Source: Streptomyces acidiscabies (GTDB lineage Bacteria > Actinomycetota > Actinomycetes > Streptomycetales > Streptomycetaceae). From it: 64,000 nucleotides of DNA. The notes beneath the pieces were generated by a model. That model made no database searches and was not told the origin of the DNA. It saw only the letters and a program-made list of their open reading frames with translations. The position numbers and the translations under genes are program-made. The stretch spans positions 1,942,001 to 2,006,000 of the forward strand of contig NZ_JAGJBY010000001.1 in assembly GCF_020010905.1 (NCBI RefSeq), in the 5' to 3' direction. Shown here in pieces: positions 1 through 9,268 of this stretch. Each line of letters opens with the position of its first letter. Within the stretch, counting starts at the first letter, position 1.

Positions 1-1
1 C

Positions 2-499
2 GAGCTGTTCGCGATGACGACCCGCGTCCTCGAAGAGCTGGGCGTCGACTTCGGGTTCATCCACACCGAGTTCCTGCTCGGTCCCGACGGACCGGTGCTG
101 TGCGAGGTCAACGGCCGTCTCATCGGCGGGATCGTGCCGAGCCTGATGCAGCTCAGCTCCGGCGTGGACGCCTACCTGGAGGTCATCCGGCAGGCTCTCG
201 GCGAGCGTCCCGAGCTGCCGTTCCCCGGCGAAGTCACCGCAGGCGGCCACTGGTTCGGCTCCCCGGTCGAGGGTGTCGTCGAGGGGATCGGCTTCGACGG
301 ACTCGCTCAGCTCCCCGGCTTCCACAGCGCCCTCGCCTACAAGAAGCCCGGCGTCGCGGTCACCCGCCTCTCCCGCAGCAACTTCGACTGGATCGGCCAC
401 GTCATCTTCACCGGCACCGGCCGCGACGAGGTCAACAAGCGCTGCGAGGAGGGCCTCGACCACATCGACCTGCGCCTGAAGGTGGAGGTCGCGCGGTGA
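2..499 (+). CDS. ATP-grasp ligase, C-terminal part (cut by window start)
   Basis: About 165 residues of the C-terminal half of an ATP-grasp enzyme are visible; the frame is open from the first base, so the start lies outside. The stretch VLCEVNGRLIGG (visible residues 32-43) carries the Glu-x-Asn pair that binds Mg-ATP in this superfamily. Such enzymes join a carboxylate to an amine through an acyl phosphate. The stop overlaps the next start by 4 bp (GTGA), so the three genes up to 3095 are probably one translationally coupled operon. Family assignment is firm; the substrate is not known. An amino-acid or dipeptide ligase is my inference from the exporter and hydrolase beside it. Confidence 0.8.
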   Translation, partial: ELFAMTTRVLEELGVDFGFIHTEFLLGPDGPVLCEVNGRLIGGIVPSLMQLSSGVDAYLEVIRQALGERPELPFPGEVTAGGHWFGSPVEGVVEGIGFDGLAQLPGFHSALAYKKPGVAVTRLSRSNFDWIGHVIFTGTGRDEVNKRCEEGLDHIDLRLKVEVAR

Positions 500-1830
500 C
501 CCGTACCGCAGAGGTACGCCGTACGAGTGTCACCCGTGTCGCGGTCCCGAGCCTCGACCCCGGCAGCGTCTACGACGTCACCACCGAGGACGGCGTCTTC
601 ACCGCCTTCCACGAGACCGGACCCCGCCGGGGCGGCGAGGCCGAACTGTGGCCCGGCTACACCGAGACCCACGCGCACGTCTCCCTCCCCGCGAACTGGG
701 ACGACACCGCCGATCCCCCGGAAGTGGTAGCTCTCCAGTACCTGTACCACGGGGTCACCCACGTCGTGGACATGTTCGGCTTCCCCCTCGTCGCCGACGC
801 CTGGGAGCGAGGCCGTACGGCCTCCCCCTGGCCGTACCCCGACCTCGTCCACTGCGGGTACGCGGTCACCGCGACGACCGACACGGCCGGCCGCACCGGA
901 CACGGCGTCGAGTTCCCGGCGCCGGTGCACATGCTGTCCGTGGAGTCCGACCTCGACCACGCGCTGAGCGCCAACTCCGCGCGGGGCGGCACGTTCCTGA
1001 AGGTGATGTTCACCGACGGCACCGAACAGCCGGACAGTCCCGTCAAGTTCAGCCGTATCTCCGAACAAGTCCTGCGCTTCACCGCCCGGTTGGCGGCCGA
1101 GCGGGGGGTGACCGCCGTCATCGACTGCAACACGCTCCAGGAGACCCGCTGGGCCTACGCGTGCGGCTTCCGCCTCTTCGCGCACACCGTCCGGGACCGC
1201 ACGCTCGACGCCGCCGACCGGAAGGAGTTCGAGGGAGCGCGGTTCATCTCGACGCTCGCCGGACTGCGGCCGATGGTCATGACCGGCGACGAGTTCCTCG
1301 CCGAGTACTCCCGCGAGGGGTTCGCCGAGACCCAGGACGTCCGCAACCTCGACCTCGTCCGGGGGATCGAGCAGCCGTACGGCGTCAAGTTCGGCGTCCA
1401 GGAGATCCGTACGGCCGCTCTCGGCGACATGCGCCGCAACGCGCTCGCCGCGCTCGCCGACGGCAGCCTCCTGATCGGCACCGATGCGGGCAACACCGGT
1501 GCGTACCACGGCTATTCACTCCTCGGTGAACTCGGTCTGCTGCGCGGCGAGGACGCCTCGCTGGACGAACCGCTGCGCCACCGGGCGACGGTCGGCGGAC
1601 GCCGGTACTTCGACGAGCTGCGCGGCGACACCGCCGGCGCGCACCCGCTGAGCGTCGGCGCGCCGGCGACGTACAACCTGATCGACCCCGCGGCACCCCT
1701 GACAGCAATCCCGCAGAAAACGGTTGTGCACGGCATTCCCGTCGACCGCCCCGCCCTCGCCAGGGCGATCACCGAACTCCGCTCCGAACTCCGCTCCGAC
1801 GCGGAGACCAGCAGAAAGGCAGCCCTGTGA
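496..1830 (+). CDS. Amidohydrolase-like metal-dependent hydrolase
   Basis: A 444-residue cytoplasmic protein. The HxH pair in ETHAHVSL (residues 59 and 61), a later His in LFAHTVRD (about 229) and GTDAGN (about 327-332, candidate catalytic Asp) fit the amidohydrolase superfamily, whose members cleave amide or other C-N bonds at a metal centre in a TIM barrel. The GTG start at 496 overlaps the upstream stop and fixes the N-terminus; an open frame extends further upstream but only antiparallel to the ATP-grasp gene's own reading. The next gene starts in its stop (GTGA). Substrate unknown; position between a ligase and an exporter suggests a tailoring or recycling step for a small amide product. 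Confidence 0.7.
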   Translation: MTRTAEVRRTSVTRVAVPSLDPGSVYDVTTEDGVFTAFHETGPRRGGEAELWPGYTETHAHVSLPANWDDTADPPEVVALQYLYHGVTHVVDMFGFPLVADAWERGRTASPWPYPDLVHCGYAVTATTDTAGRTGHGVEFPAPVHMLSVESDLDHALSANSARGGTFLKVMFTDGTEQPDSPVKFSRISEQVLRFTARLAAERGVTAVIDCNTLQETRWAYACGFRLFAHTVRDRTLDAADRKEFEGARFISTLAGLRPMVMTGDEFLAEYSREGFAETQDVRNLDLVRGIEQPYGVKFGVQEIRTAALGDMRRNALAALADGSLLIGTDAGNTGAYHGYSLLGELGLLRGEDASLDEPLRHRATVGGRRYFDELRGDTAGAHPLSVGAPATYNLIDPAAPLTAIPQKTVVHGIPVDRPALARAITELRSELRSDAETSRKAAL

Positions 1831-3095
1831 CCTCCGAACGCAGGCGGGCGCTGATCGGCGTCAACGCCGGCATCTTCCTCGCCCACATCGGTAACTACAT
1901 CTGGTTCCCGGTCTTCGTCGCCTCCCTCGGCGGCACCGACAGCGGCTTCTGGGCCGGTGTCGTGATGTGCATGACGTACGTCGGCCGGCTCGCCGCGACC
2001 TTCTTCTACGAGGGGGTCGCGGCCCGGATCGGCGTACGCGGCGCGGTCTTCGCCGGTACGGCGCTGGAGGCGACGGCGCTCGGCGCGATGGGATTCGTCG
2101 GCGGGGTCGCCGCCTACAGCGCGCTGGCCCTGTTCATCGGCCTCGGCTCGGGGACCGCCTTCCCCGGCCTGAAGAACATCCTCGTCTCCTACCCGGACGA
2201 CGAGCGGCCCAAGGCGTTCTCCACGTTCCAGATGGCCGCGCAGGTCGGCCTCCTCGGCGGCGCGCTGATCGGCGGCCTCTTCGTCGACCTGAACCTGCGC
2301 ACCCTCTTCTCCGTCGTCTTCGCGATCTTCATCGGCTTCTGCCTGGCGTCGTCGGCGTTCATCCCGCGCGACGGCTTCACGGCCGCCACGCAGAGCGACG
2401 GAAGTGCTACGGGTACTACGGGTACTACGGGGTCTACGGGTATTACGCCGAAGCCGCCTCTCTTCAGCACCGCCGTCTTCAAGGGCATCGAGGTACGGGG
2501 TGCGACCCGCTACTTCCTGCTCTCGGCCGTCTTCTGGTTCCTGTCGATCGGCTTCATCGTCGGCATCCCCCTCCACATGGAGAGGTACGCCTCGGGGTGG
2601 GCTCCCTCGTCCCCCTTCTGGATCACCGGTCTGGTGGTACTAGTACTCCAGTACCCCCTGTTCAAGGCCCTCATCAAGCGCCTGGAACCCGGCACGGTGA
2701 TGGCGATCGGGCTCGTGGGCATGACGCTGGCCTTCCTCGCGTTCGGCGCCGGCCGGGGGCCGGGGTGGGTGTTCGCGGGGTGCCTCGTCGTCGTACTCGG
2801 TGACATTCTTTTCGTACCTTCGTTCGATATGTGGGTCGCGCGGCGGGTTCCCGAGGACCGGCTCGCGAAGGCGATGGGGGCCATGCACTTCTTCCGCAGC
2901 GCCGGGAACATGGCTGGTTCGCTGCTGGCCGGCGTGCTGTTCGACCTGTCGGGTTCGCTGGACCTGCCGGGACTGAACTGGTACGTCGCCGCCGTGATCG
3001 CCGCAGGCTGCGCGGTGGTCTGCCTGTCCGGCCGGACGGCGGAGGAAAGTGTGAAGGAGGAGAAGATCGCCGCCGGAATTGTTGCGGAGGGATGA
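1827..3095 (+). CDS. MFS transporter, probable exporter of the cassette product
   Basis: A 422-residue integral membrane protein with about 12 hydrophobic segments in two halves, as in the major facilitator superfamily. GTG start overlaps the preceding stop by 4 bp, so it is co-translated with the ATP-grasp/amidohydrolase pair. The central cytoplasmic loop (about residues 190-212) is a Thr/Gly low-complexity run written by a 9-bp DNA repeat. No drug-specificity motif is obvious. Export of the pathway product, giving self-resistance, is the simplest reading by analogy with peptide-ligase cassettes, but uptake is not excluded. Confidence 0.8.
   Translation: MTSERRRALIGVNAGIFLAHIGNYIWFPVFVASLGGTDSGFWAGVVMCMTYVGRLAATFFYEGVAARIGVRGAVFAGTALEATALGAMGFVGGVAAYSALALFIGLGSGTAFPGLKNILVSYPDDERPKAFSTFQMAAQVGLLGGALIGGLFVDLNLRTLFSVVFAIFIGFCLASSAFIPRDGFTAATQSDGSATGTTGTTGSTGITPKPPLFSTAVFKGIEVRGATRYFLLSAVFWFLSIGFIVGIPLHMERYASGWAPSSPFWITGLVVLVLQYPLFKALIKRLEPGTVMAIGLVGMTLAFLAFGAGRGPGWVFAGCLVVVLGDILFVPSFDMWVARRVPEDRLAKAMGAMHFFRSAGNMAGSLLAGVLFDLSGSLDLPGLNWYVAAVIAAGCAVVCLSGRTAEESVKEEKIAAGIVAEG
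2405..2447 (+). repeat. 9-bp tandem repeat inside the MFS gene
   Basis: Imperfect copies of ACGGGTACT repeat about four times, always in frame, and encode a TGTTGT-like linker between the two halves of the transporter. The repeat length is a multiple of three, so copy-number changes would only lengthen or shorten the loop. Confidence 0.8.
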
Positions 3096-3158
3096 AATCC
3101 GGTGCTGTTCGCGTTGGTGCCTTCCGGGTAAGCATCGGTTTCTGCAGGAGGGCACCGC

Positions 3159-6100
3159 GTGGCAGCGCAACGGGGATGGGCACGACGGCTGGCGGGGTAC
3201 GCCTGGCGGTATCCGAAGGACACGGTCCTGGCCCTCGGCTCCTCCCTCGGAGGTATGGCGGTCATGGCCGTCGTACCCCTGATCACGAAGGTGATCATCG
3301 ACGACGTCATCGGTGACCGCTCCCGCTCGATGGCGCCCTGGGCGGGCGCCCTCATCGGGGCAGCTCTCGTGGTGTACGTGATGACGTACATACGCAGGTA
3401 CTACGGGGGCCGCCTCGCCCTCGACGTCCAGCACGACCTCCGTACCGAGATGTACGGGACGATCACCAGGCTGGACGGCCGCCGCCAGGACGAGCTGTCC
3501 ACCGGGCAGGTCGTCGGCCGCGCCACCAGCGACCTCCAGCTCATCCAGGGCCTGCTCTTCATGCTGCCGATGACGATCGGCAACATCGCCCTGTTCGTGA
3601 TCTCCCTCGCCGTCATGGCCTGGCTGTCGGTCCCGCTCACCCTCGTAGCTCTCGCGGTGGGCCCCGCGCTGATCTGGATAGCCAACCTGAGCCGTCACCG
3701 GCTCCACCCGGCGACCTGGTACGCGCAGGCGCAGGCCGCCGCCGTCGCCGGAGTCGTCGACGGCGCCGTGAGCGGCGTACGCGTGGTGAAGGGGTTCGGG
3801 CAGGAGGACCAGGAGACCGGCAAGCTCCGCGAGGTCGGCCGCCGCCTGTTCGCCGGGCGGCTGCGCACGGTACGCCTCAACTCCCTCTACACGCCCGCCC
3901 TCCAGGCCGTCCCCGCGCTCGGCCAGGTCGCGATGCTGGCCCTCGGCGGCTGGCTCGCCGTACGCGGCAGCATCACCCTCGGCACGTTCGTCGCGTTCTC
4001 CACCTACCTCGCCCAACTCGTGGGCCCCGTCAGGATGCTGGCGATGGTCCTCACCGTCGGCCAGCAGGCCCGCGCGGGCACCGAACGCGTCCTCGAACTC
4101 ATCGACACCGAGCCGACGATGCGCGAGGGCACCAAGCAGCTGCCCGCCGACGCCCCGGCCACCGTCGAGTTCGACGACGTCTCCTTCGGCTACGACGACG
4201 ACCGCCCCGTCCTGTCCGGCCTCAGCTTCGAGATCCACCCCGGCGAAACCCTCGCCGTCGTCGGCTCCTCCGGCTCCGGGAAGTCCACCCTGTCGCTGCT
4301 GATGCCCCGGTTCTACGACGTCACCCACGGCGCCGTCCTGGTCGGCGGCCACGACGTCCGCGAGCTGACGTACGACTCCCTGCGTACCGCCATAGGACTA
4401 GTACCCGAGGACTCCTTCCTCTTCTCGGAGACCGTCCGCTACAACATCGCCTACGGCCGCCCCGACGCCACCGACGCCGAGATCGAGGCCGCCGCCCGCG
4501 CCGCCCAGGCCCACGGCTTCATCACCGGCCTCCCTCTCGGGTACGACACGAAGGTCGGCGAACACGGCCTCACCCTCTCCGGCGGCCAGCGCCAGCGCGT
4601 CGCCCTCGCCCGCGCCATCCTCACCGACCCCCGCCTCCTCATCCTCGACGACGCCACATCGGCCGTCGACGCCCGCGTCGAGCACGAGATCCACGAGGCC
4701 CTCAAGACGGTCATGAACGGCCGTACGACCCTCCTGATCGCGCACCGCCGCTCGACCCTCAACCTCGCCGACCGCATCGCCGTCCTGGACGCCGGACGCC
4801 TCGCCGACATCGGCACCCACGACGAGCTGGAACGCCGATCCCCGCTCTACCGGCGCCTGTTGACCGACCCCGACGGCCTCGGCGGCGTCAGCCCCGGCCA
4901 CGCCCGGCCCGTCCAGCCCGCCGAGGACACGACCGTACGCGACGAGCTGGACGCCGAGTTCGACGCCGAACACGGCATCACCCCGAGGCTCTGGGCGGGG
5001 GAGCGCCCGGCCCGCGACACGGCCCTCTCCGGCACCCCCTCGACCCCCGAACTCCTCGCCCAGGTCGAGGCGTTGCCCCCGGCGACGGACACCCCCGGCA
5101 TCGACGAGGCGCGCGCGGTCACCCCCGAAGAGTCGTACGGGCTACGGCGGTTGCTGCGCGGATTCCGTACGCCGCTGCTGATCAGCCTCGGACTCGTCGC
5201 CGTCGACGCGGGCGTCGGCCTGCTGCTGCCCGTCCTCATCCGGCACGGCATCGACAGCGGCGTCACCGAGGCCGCCCTCGGCGCGGTGTGGGCGGCCTCG
5301 CTGCTCGCGCTCCTCGCCGTCCTCGTGCAGTGGGCCGCGCAGATCGGCGAGACCCGGATGACCGGCCGGACCGGCGAACGCGTCCTCTACACCCTGCGGC
5401 TGAAGATCTTCGCCCAGCTCCAGCGGCTCGGACTCGACTACTACGAACGGGAGTTGACCGGCCGGATCATGACCCGGATGACCACCGACGTCGACGCGCT
5501 GTCGACGTTCCTCCAGACCGGTCTGGTCACCGCGTTCGTCTCCGTCGTCACCTTCTTCGGGATCATGGTCGCCCTCGTCGTCATCGACGTGCAGCTCGCG
5601 CTGGTCGTCTTCGCGACGCTTCCCCCGCTGGTACTGGCGACGTACTACTTCCGGCGGGCGAGCGTGCGCGCCTACGAACTGGCCCGCGAGCGGATCTCCA
5701 CCGTCAACGCCGACCTCCAGGAGGCCGTGGCCGGACTCAGGATCGTCCAGGCCTTCGGCCGCGAACGCGACGGCGGCGTACGGTTCGCGGCGGGCTCCAC
5801 CGCCTACCGCGAGGCCCGGGTACGCGGCCAGTGGCTCATCTCGGTCTACTTCCCGTTCGTGCAGCTCCTGTCGTCCGTCGCCGCCGCGGCCGTCCTGATC
5901 GCGGGCGCGGGCCGGGTGGAGGCGGCGACCCTGACGACCGGCGCGCTCGTCGCCTACCTGCTCTACATCGACCTGTTCTTCGCCCCCGTCCAGCAGCTCT
6001 CACAGGTCTTCGACGGCTACCAGCAGGCGTCCGTATCCCTGGGCCGCATACAGGAGTTGCTCCAGGAACCGACGTCCACGAAGTCCGCCGACGAACCCCT

Positions 6101-6866
6101 CGACGTGCTCTCCCTGCGCGGCGACATCACCTTCGAGGACGTTCACTTCTCCTACACCGACGGCGAAGAGGCCCTGGGCGGCGTCTCGTTGACGATCCCC
6201 GCCGGACAGACCGTCGCCTTCGTCGGCGAGACCGGCGCCGGAAAGTCGACCCTGGTGAAGCTCGTCGCCCGGTTCTACGACCCCACCTCGGGGCGGGTCC
6301 TGGCCGACGGCACCGACCTGCGCGACCTCGACCTCACGTCGTACCGCCATCACCTCGGAGTAGTACCCCAGGAGGCTTACCTCTTCCAGGGGACGATCCG
6401 CGACGCCATCTCGTACGGCCGCCCCGACGCGACCGACGCCGAGGTCGAGGCGGCGGCGCGGGCCGTCGGCGCGCACGAGATGATCGCCACCCTGGAGAAC
6501 GGCTACCTGCACGAGGTCGCCGAACGCGGACGCAACCTCTCCGCCGGGCAACGGCAGTTGATCGCGCTGGCCCGCGCCGAACTCGTCGACCCGGACGTCC
6601 TGCTCCTCGACGAGGCGACGGCCGCCCTCGACCTGGCGACGGAAGCGCAGGTCAACCAGGCCACGCAGCGGCTCGCCGGACGTCGTACCACCCTCGTCGT
6701 CGCCCACCGGCTGACGACCGCCGCGCGCGCCGACCGGGTCGTCGTCATGGCCGACGGCCGGGTCGCGGAGGACGGCACCCACGACGAACTGCTCGCGCGG
6801 GGCGGCCGGTACGCCCTGCTGTGGCGGACGTTCATCGGGGAGCCCGCGGACGCCGTGTCCTCGTGA
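3159..6866 (+). CDS. Fused full-length ABC exporter (TMD-NBD-TMD-NBD)
   Basis: A 1235-residue protein with two complete half-transporters in one chain. NBD1 has Walker A GSSGSGKS (about 368), LSGGQRQ (about 471) and Walker B LILDDATS (about 492). NBD2 has GETGAGKS (about 1022), LSAGQRQ (about 1125) and LLLDEATA (about 1147). NBD1 carries Asp where the catalytic Glu is expected and NBD2 a changed signature, so one composite ATP site is degenerate, as in heterodimeric exporters. The GTG start at 3159 follows AGGAGG by 7 bases. It is probably an efflux pump in the cell membrane; substrate unknown. It starts 63 bp after the MFS gene and may extend that operon. Confidence 0.93.
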   Translation: MAAQRGWARRLAGYAWRYPKDTVLALGSSLGGMAVMAVVPLITKVIIDDVIGDRSRSMAPWAGALIGAALVVYVMTYIRRYYGGRLALDVQHDLRTEMYGTITRLDGRRQDELSTGQVVGRATSDLQLIQGLLFMLPMTIGNIALFVISLAVMAWLSVPLTLVALAVGPALIWIANLSRHRLHPATWYAQAQAAAVAGVVDGAVSGVRVVKGFGQEDQETGKLREVGRRLFAGRLRTVRLNSLYTPALQAVPALGQVAMLALGGWLAVRGSITLGTFVAFSTYLAQLVGPVRMLAMVLTVGQQARAGTERVLELIDTEPTMREGTKQLPADAPATVEFDDVSFGYDDDRPVLSGLSFEIHPGETLAVVGSSGSGKSTLSLLMPRFYDVTHGAVLVGGHDVRELTYDSLRTAIGLVPEDSFLFSETVRYNIAYGRPDATDAEIEAAARAAQAHGFITGLPLGYDTKVGEHGLTLSGGQRQRVALARAILTDPRLLILDDATSAVDARVEHEIHEALKTVMNGRTTLLIAHRRSTLNLADRIAVLDAGRLADIGTHDELERRSPLYRRLLTDPDGLGGVSPGHARPVQPAEDTTVRDELDAEFDAEHGITPRLWAGERPARDTALSGTPSTPELLAQVEALPPATDTPGIDEARAVTPEESYGLRRLLRGFRTPLLISLGLVAVDAGVGLLLPVLIRHGIDSGVTEAALGAVWAASLLALLAVLVQWAAQIGETRMTGRTGERVLYTLRLKIFAQLQRLGLDYYERELTGRIMTRMTTDVDALSTFLQTGLVTAFVSVVTFFGIMVALVVIDVQLALVVFATLPPLVLATYYFRRASVRAYELARERISTVNADLQEAVAGLRIVQAFGRERDGGVRFAAGSTAYREARVRGQWLISVYFPFVQLLSSVAAAAVLIAGAGRVEAATLTTGALVAYLLYIDLFFAPVQQLSQVFDGYQQASVSLGRIQELLQEPTSTKSADEPLDVLSLRGDITFEDVHFSYTDGEEALGGVSLTIPAGQTVAFVGETGAGKSTLVKLVARFYDPTSGRVLADGTDLRDLDLTSYRHHLGVVPQEAYLFQGTIRDAISYGRPDATDAEVEAAARAVGAHEMIATLENGYLHEVAERGRNLSAGQRQLIALARAELVDPDVLLLDEATAALDLATEAQVNQATQRLAGRRTTLVVAHRLTTAARADRVVVMADGRVAEDGTHDELLARGGRYALLWRTFIGEPADAVSS

Positions 6867-6943
6867 CGGTCGTGCAACCGTACGACACACGCCGTGCGTC
6901 CGTACAACAGTACGGGGGCGGACTACGCGCGCGGGTGGGGGCC

Positions 6944-7375
6944 ATGGGGAAACGCGGGACGGGGAAACGCGGGACGAGACGGCGGCTGGCGCTGGTGACG
7001 GCCGGACTGGCGGTGTCCGGGGTGCTCGCCCTGGCGACCCCGGCCGTCGCGGAGGCGACGCCGCCGCCGTCCAACAGGGCGCCGGCTCCCATGAGTTGCG
7101 CCGGCCGCGCGGTCCGCACCTTCCCCTTCGCCACCGGCACGGTCGTCGTCTACAAGCGTCCCGGGTACGTCTGCGCCGTCACCCTCGCCAAGCGGCCCGG
7201 CGGGCGGCAGGCCATCTCCGTCACCGTCCAGGCGCGCGGCAACGCCCCCGTGAAGCGGGGCTGGTCCCATGCCCGGACCTCCCCGGCCGTCACGGTCCAC
7301 GCGGGGCACCGGTGCGTGCGCGTGGAGGGCCAAGTGGGGCGCGGGGAGGTCAAGTCGGGGTGGATCCTGTGCTGA
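6944..7375 (+). CDS. Small secreted protein
   Basis: A 143-residue product with a basic N-terminus (MGKRGTGKRGTRRR), a hydrophobic core and an Ala-x-Ala type cleavage region near residues 37-40 (TPAVAEA), so a Sec signal peptide is likely. The mature part has four cysteines and many basic residues and is probably an extracellular beta-rich domain. An in-frame GTG at 6935 is an alternative start; neither has a strong ribosome site. I do not recognise the family. It stands alone between the ABC exporter and the HTH genes, with a hairpin just downstream. Confidence 0.65.
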   Translation: MGKRGTGKRGTRRRLALVTAGLAVSGVLALATPAVAEATPPPSNRAPAPMSCAGRAVRTFPFATGTVVVYKRPGYVCAVTLAKRPGGRQAISVTVQARGNAPVKRGWSHARTSPAVTVHAGHRCVRVEGQVGRGEVKSGWILC

Positions 7376-7387
7376 CGGTCCTTTGAC

Positions 7388-7418
7388 GGGCCGGATGGAC
7401 CCCCGTCCCTTCCGGCCC
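7388..7418 (+). terminator. Candidate terminator after the secreted protein
   Basis: Arms GGGCCGGA and TCCGGCCC separated by 15 bases lie 13 bp past the stop codon. There is no T-run, as is common for terminators in high-GC actinobacteria. Confidence 0.45.
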
Positions 7419-7661
7419 GCACCACTGAGATTGCTGGCCAACTTGGCTCCGGGCCAGTGAAACCCGCCCCTCCGGGACATCGTGGGACGTCCCACCCGCT
7501 GACCTGCGCGGACAGGTACGGCGACGAGGCGCCGGTGGGACGCGGAACCCCCGTCGAACGCGGCCGAAAGACGACCGGTGCGGCGTCCCGGCCGGAACCC
7601 GGAACCCCGCGCGGGGGTGTACTACAGAGTCGATGGTTCCCTGACGCGTGCGGGGTGAGGC

Positions 7662-8465
7662 ATGTCGCGCTGGCAGGAACTGCCGGACTCACTGGACCAG
7701 AGGGTCCGGCAACTCGTCGTGCAGCTACGGAGGTTGAAGGACCGCTCCGGGCTGAGCCTGGTCTCGCTCGCCGCCAAGACCGGGTACAGCCGCTCGTCGT
7801 GGGAGCGCTACCTCAACGGCAAGGCGCTCCCGCCCCGGCGGGCGGTGGAGGAACTCGCGCGGGTCGCCGGCACGGAACCGACCCGGCTGCTCGTCCTGCA
7901 CGAGGTGGCGGCGGACGCGTGGCAGGCGGGCGAACAGGCCGTGCCGGACGCCGAGTTGGCCCCGACCGGAGACGACGGGCCCGCAGGCTCTGTCGGAGTC
8001 CCCCGCCTCCACGCCCTCGCCGCAGTCGTGATCGCGGCCCTCCTCGGCATCGGCGCGGGACTGCTGATCGCGGTCCCCTGGTACGGGGACAACGACGGCG
8101 GCGGCAACGACAAGGTTCAGGCCGTCACCGGCACCCGCCTGAGCCCGAGCCCCTCAACCACCCAGGGCGGACCGGGGCGTTACGTCTTCCAGGTCGGCAA
8201 GGCCTACCCCTGCGAGGTCCGTCAGCGCGAGGCGGTCGGCTTCGGCGCCGGGTACAGCACGACCCGTACCGCCGTCCTCGCCGGACCCGGCTGGGACGTC
8301 GTCGAGGCCCAATGCCTGCTGCGCCGCCGCAAGTTGGACCCCGGCCCGGTCGACGGCGTCTACGGACAGCAGACCATCGCGGCCGTCGTACGGCTCCAGC
8401 AGGGCGCCGGGCTGCCCGCGGACGGCGTCGTCGGGCCCCACACCTGGCAGGTGCTGCGCGGATGA
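7662..8465 (+). CDS. Membrane-anchored HTH protein with peptidoglycan-binding domain
   Basis: A 267-residue protein. Residues 1-75 form an XRE-like HTH (SLVSLAAKTGYSRSSWERYLNGK), residues 114-140 one transmembrane helix, and residues 200-267 a PG_binding_1 repeat (GPVDGVYGQQT...LPADGVVGPHTW) that would sit outside the cell. Topology therefore links a cytoplasmic DNA- or protein-binding module to the cell wall. The next gene starts in its stop (ATGA) and encodes a sibling with the same HTH but another outer domain. Role unknown; a wall-sensing regulator is an inference. Confidence 0.82.
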   Translation: MSRWQELPDSLDQRVRQLVVQLRRLKDRSGLSLVSLAAKTGYSRSSWERYLNGKALPPRRAVEELARVAGTEPTRLLVLHEVAADAWQAGEQAVPDAELAPTGDDGPAGSVGVPRLHALAAVVIAALLGIGAGLLIAVPWYGDNDGGGNDKVQAVTGTRLSPSPSTTQGGPGRYVFQVGKAYPCEVRQREAVGFGAGYSTTRTAVLAGPGWDVVEAQCLLRRRKLDPGPVDGVYGQQTIAAVVRLQQGAGLPADGVVGPHTWQVLRG

Positions 8466-9256
8466 CCACCGGTACGGCGCCGGAGTGCGCGGCCCTCGCC
8501 GAGGGGCTGCGCGCCGTGCGGGCCCGAACGGGCCTCAGCCTGGCGGGACTTGCCGAGCGGACGCCGTACAGCAAGTCGTCCTGGGAGCGCTATCTCAACG
8601 GCAAGAAACCGGCACCCCGGCAGGCCGTCGAGGCGCTCTGCGCACTCGCCGGGGAACCTCCCGCGCGGCTCCTCGCGCTGTGGGAACTTGCGGACGTCGA
8701 GTGGAGCGGACGCGGGCGTGCCGGTGTGAGTGCGTCGGTCGAACTGGCCTCCGCACCAACGCCGTTGAGGCGCAGGCCTCGCTATCTGCTCCCCGTCGGC
8801 GCCGTGCTCGCCGCCGTCGCGATCGCCGCGCTCTCCGTACGAGGGTCGGGTCCCGAACACACCACGGTGGCCACGCCCGTGCTCGACCCCACCCCCGGCT
8901 GCCAGGGCCGGACCTGCGACGGGCAGGACCCCGACGCGATGTCCTGCGGACTGCCCGGGCGCGTCGACTCGCTCGGCCCGCAGCACCGGACGCGCACCGG
9001 GGCGAGCGTCGAGACGCGGTACAGCGCGGTGTGCGGGGCGGCGTGGGGGCGGATCTGGCATGCGCGGGTCGGGGACGCGGTGGAGATCTCGGCGCCGGGG
9101 GCGGGGGTGCGGCGGGCCGTGGTCAGGAACGTTGCTGACACCGCTGTCTATCGGTTCACCGCGATGATCGGTGAGCCGGATCGGGCGGGGTTGCGGGTGT
9201 GCTTCGTGCCGGGGGCGGGGACAGGGGTGGGTGGCCGGGAGTGCTTCGGGGCGTGA
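8462..9256 (+). CDS. Membrane-anchored HTH protein with DUF2690-like outer domain
   Basis: A 264-residue protein starting at the ATG that overlaps the previous stop. The N-terminal HTH (residues 10-75) shares SSWERYLNGK and the following helix with the upstream gene, so the two arose by duplication. One membrane helix lies at about 105-125. The outer part begins with CQGRTCDGQDPDAMSC, a cysteine pattern I recall from DUF2690 proteins of Streptomyces. It is probably co-translated with its neighbour. The function of the family is not established. Confidence 0.78.
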   Translation: MTTGTAPECAALAEGLRAVRARTGLSLAGLAERTPYSKSSWERYLNGKKPAPRQAVEALCALAGEPPARLLALWELADVEWSGRGRAGVSASVELASAPTPLRRRPRYLLPVGAVLAAVAIAALSVRGSGPEHTTVATPVLDPTPGCQGRTCDGQDPDAMSCGLPGRVDSLGPQHRTRTGASVETRYSAVCGAAWGRIWHARVGDAVEISAPGAGVRRAVVRNVADTAVYRFTAMIGEPDRAGLRVCFVPGAGTGVGGRECFGA

Positions 9257-9268
9257 TGGCAACGGCGT

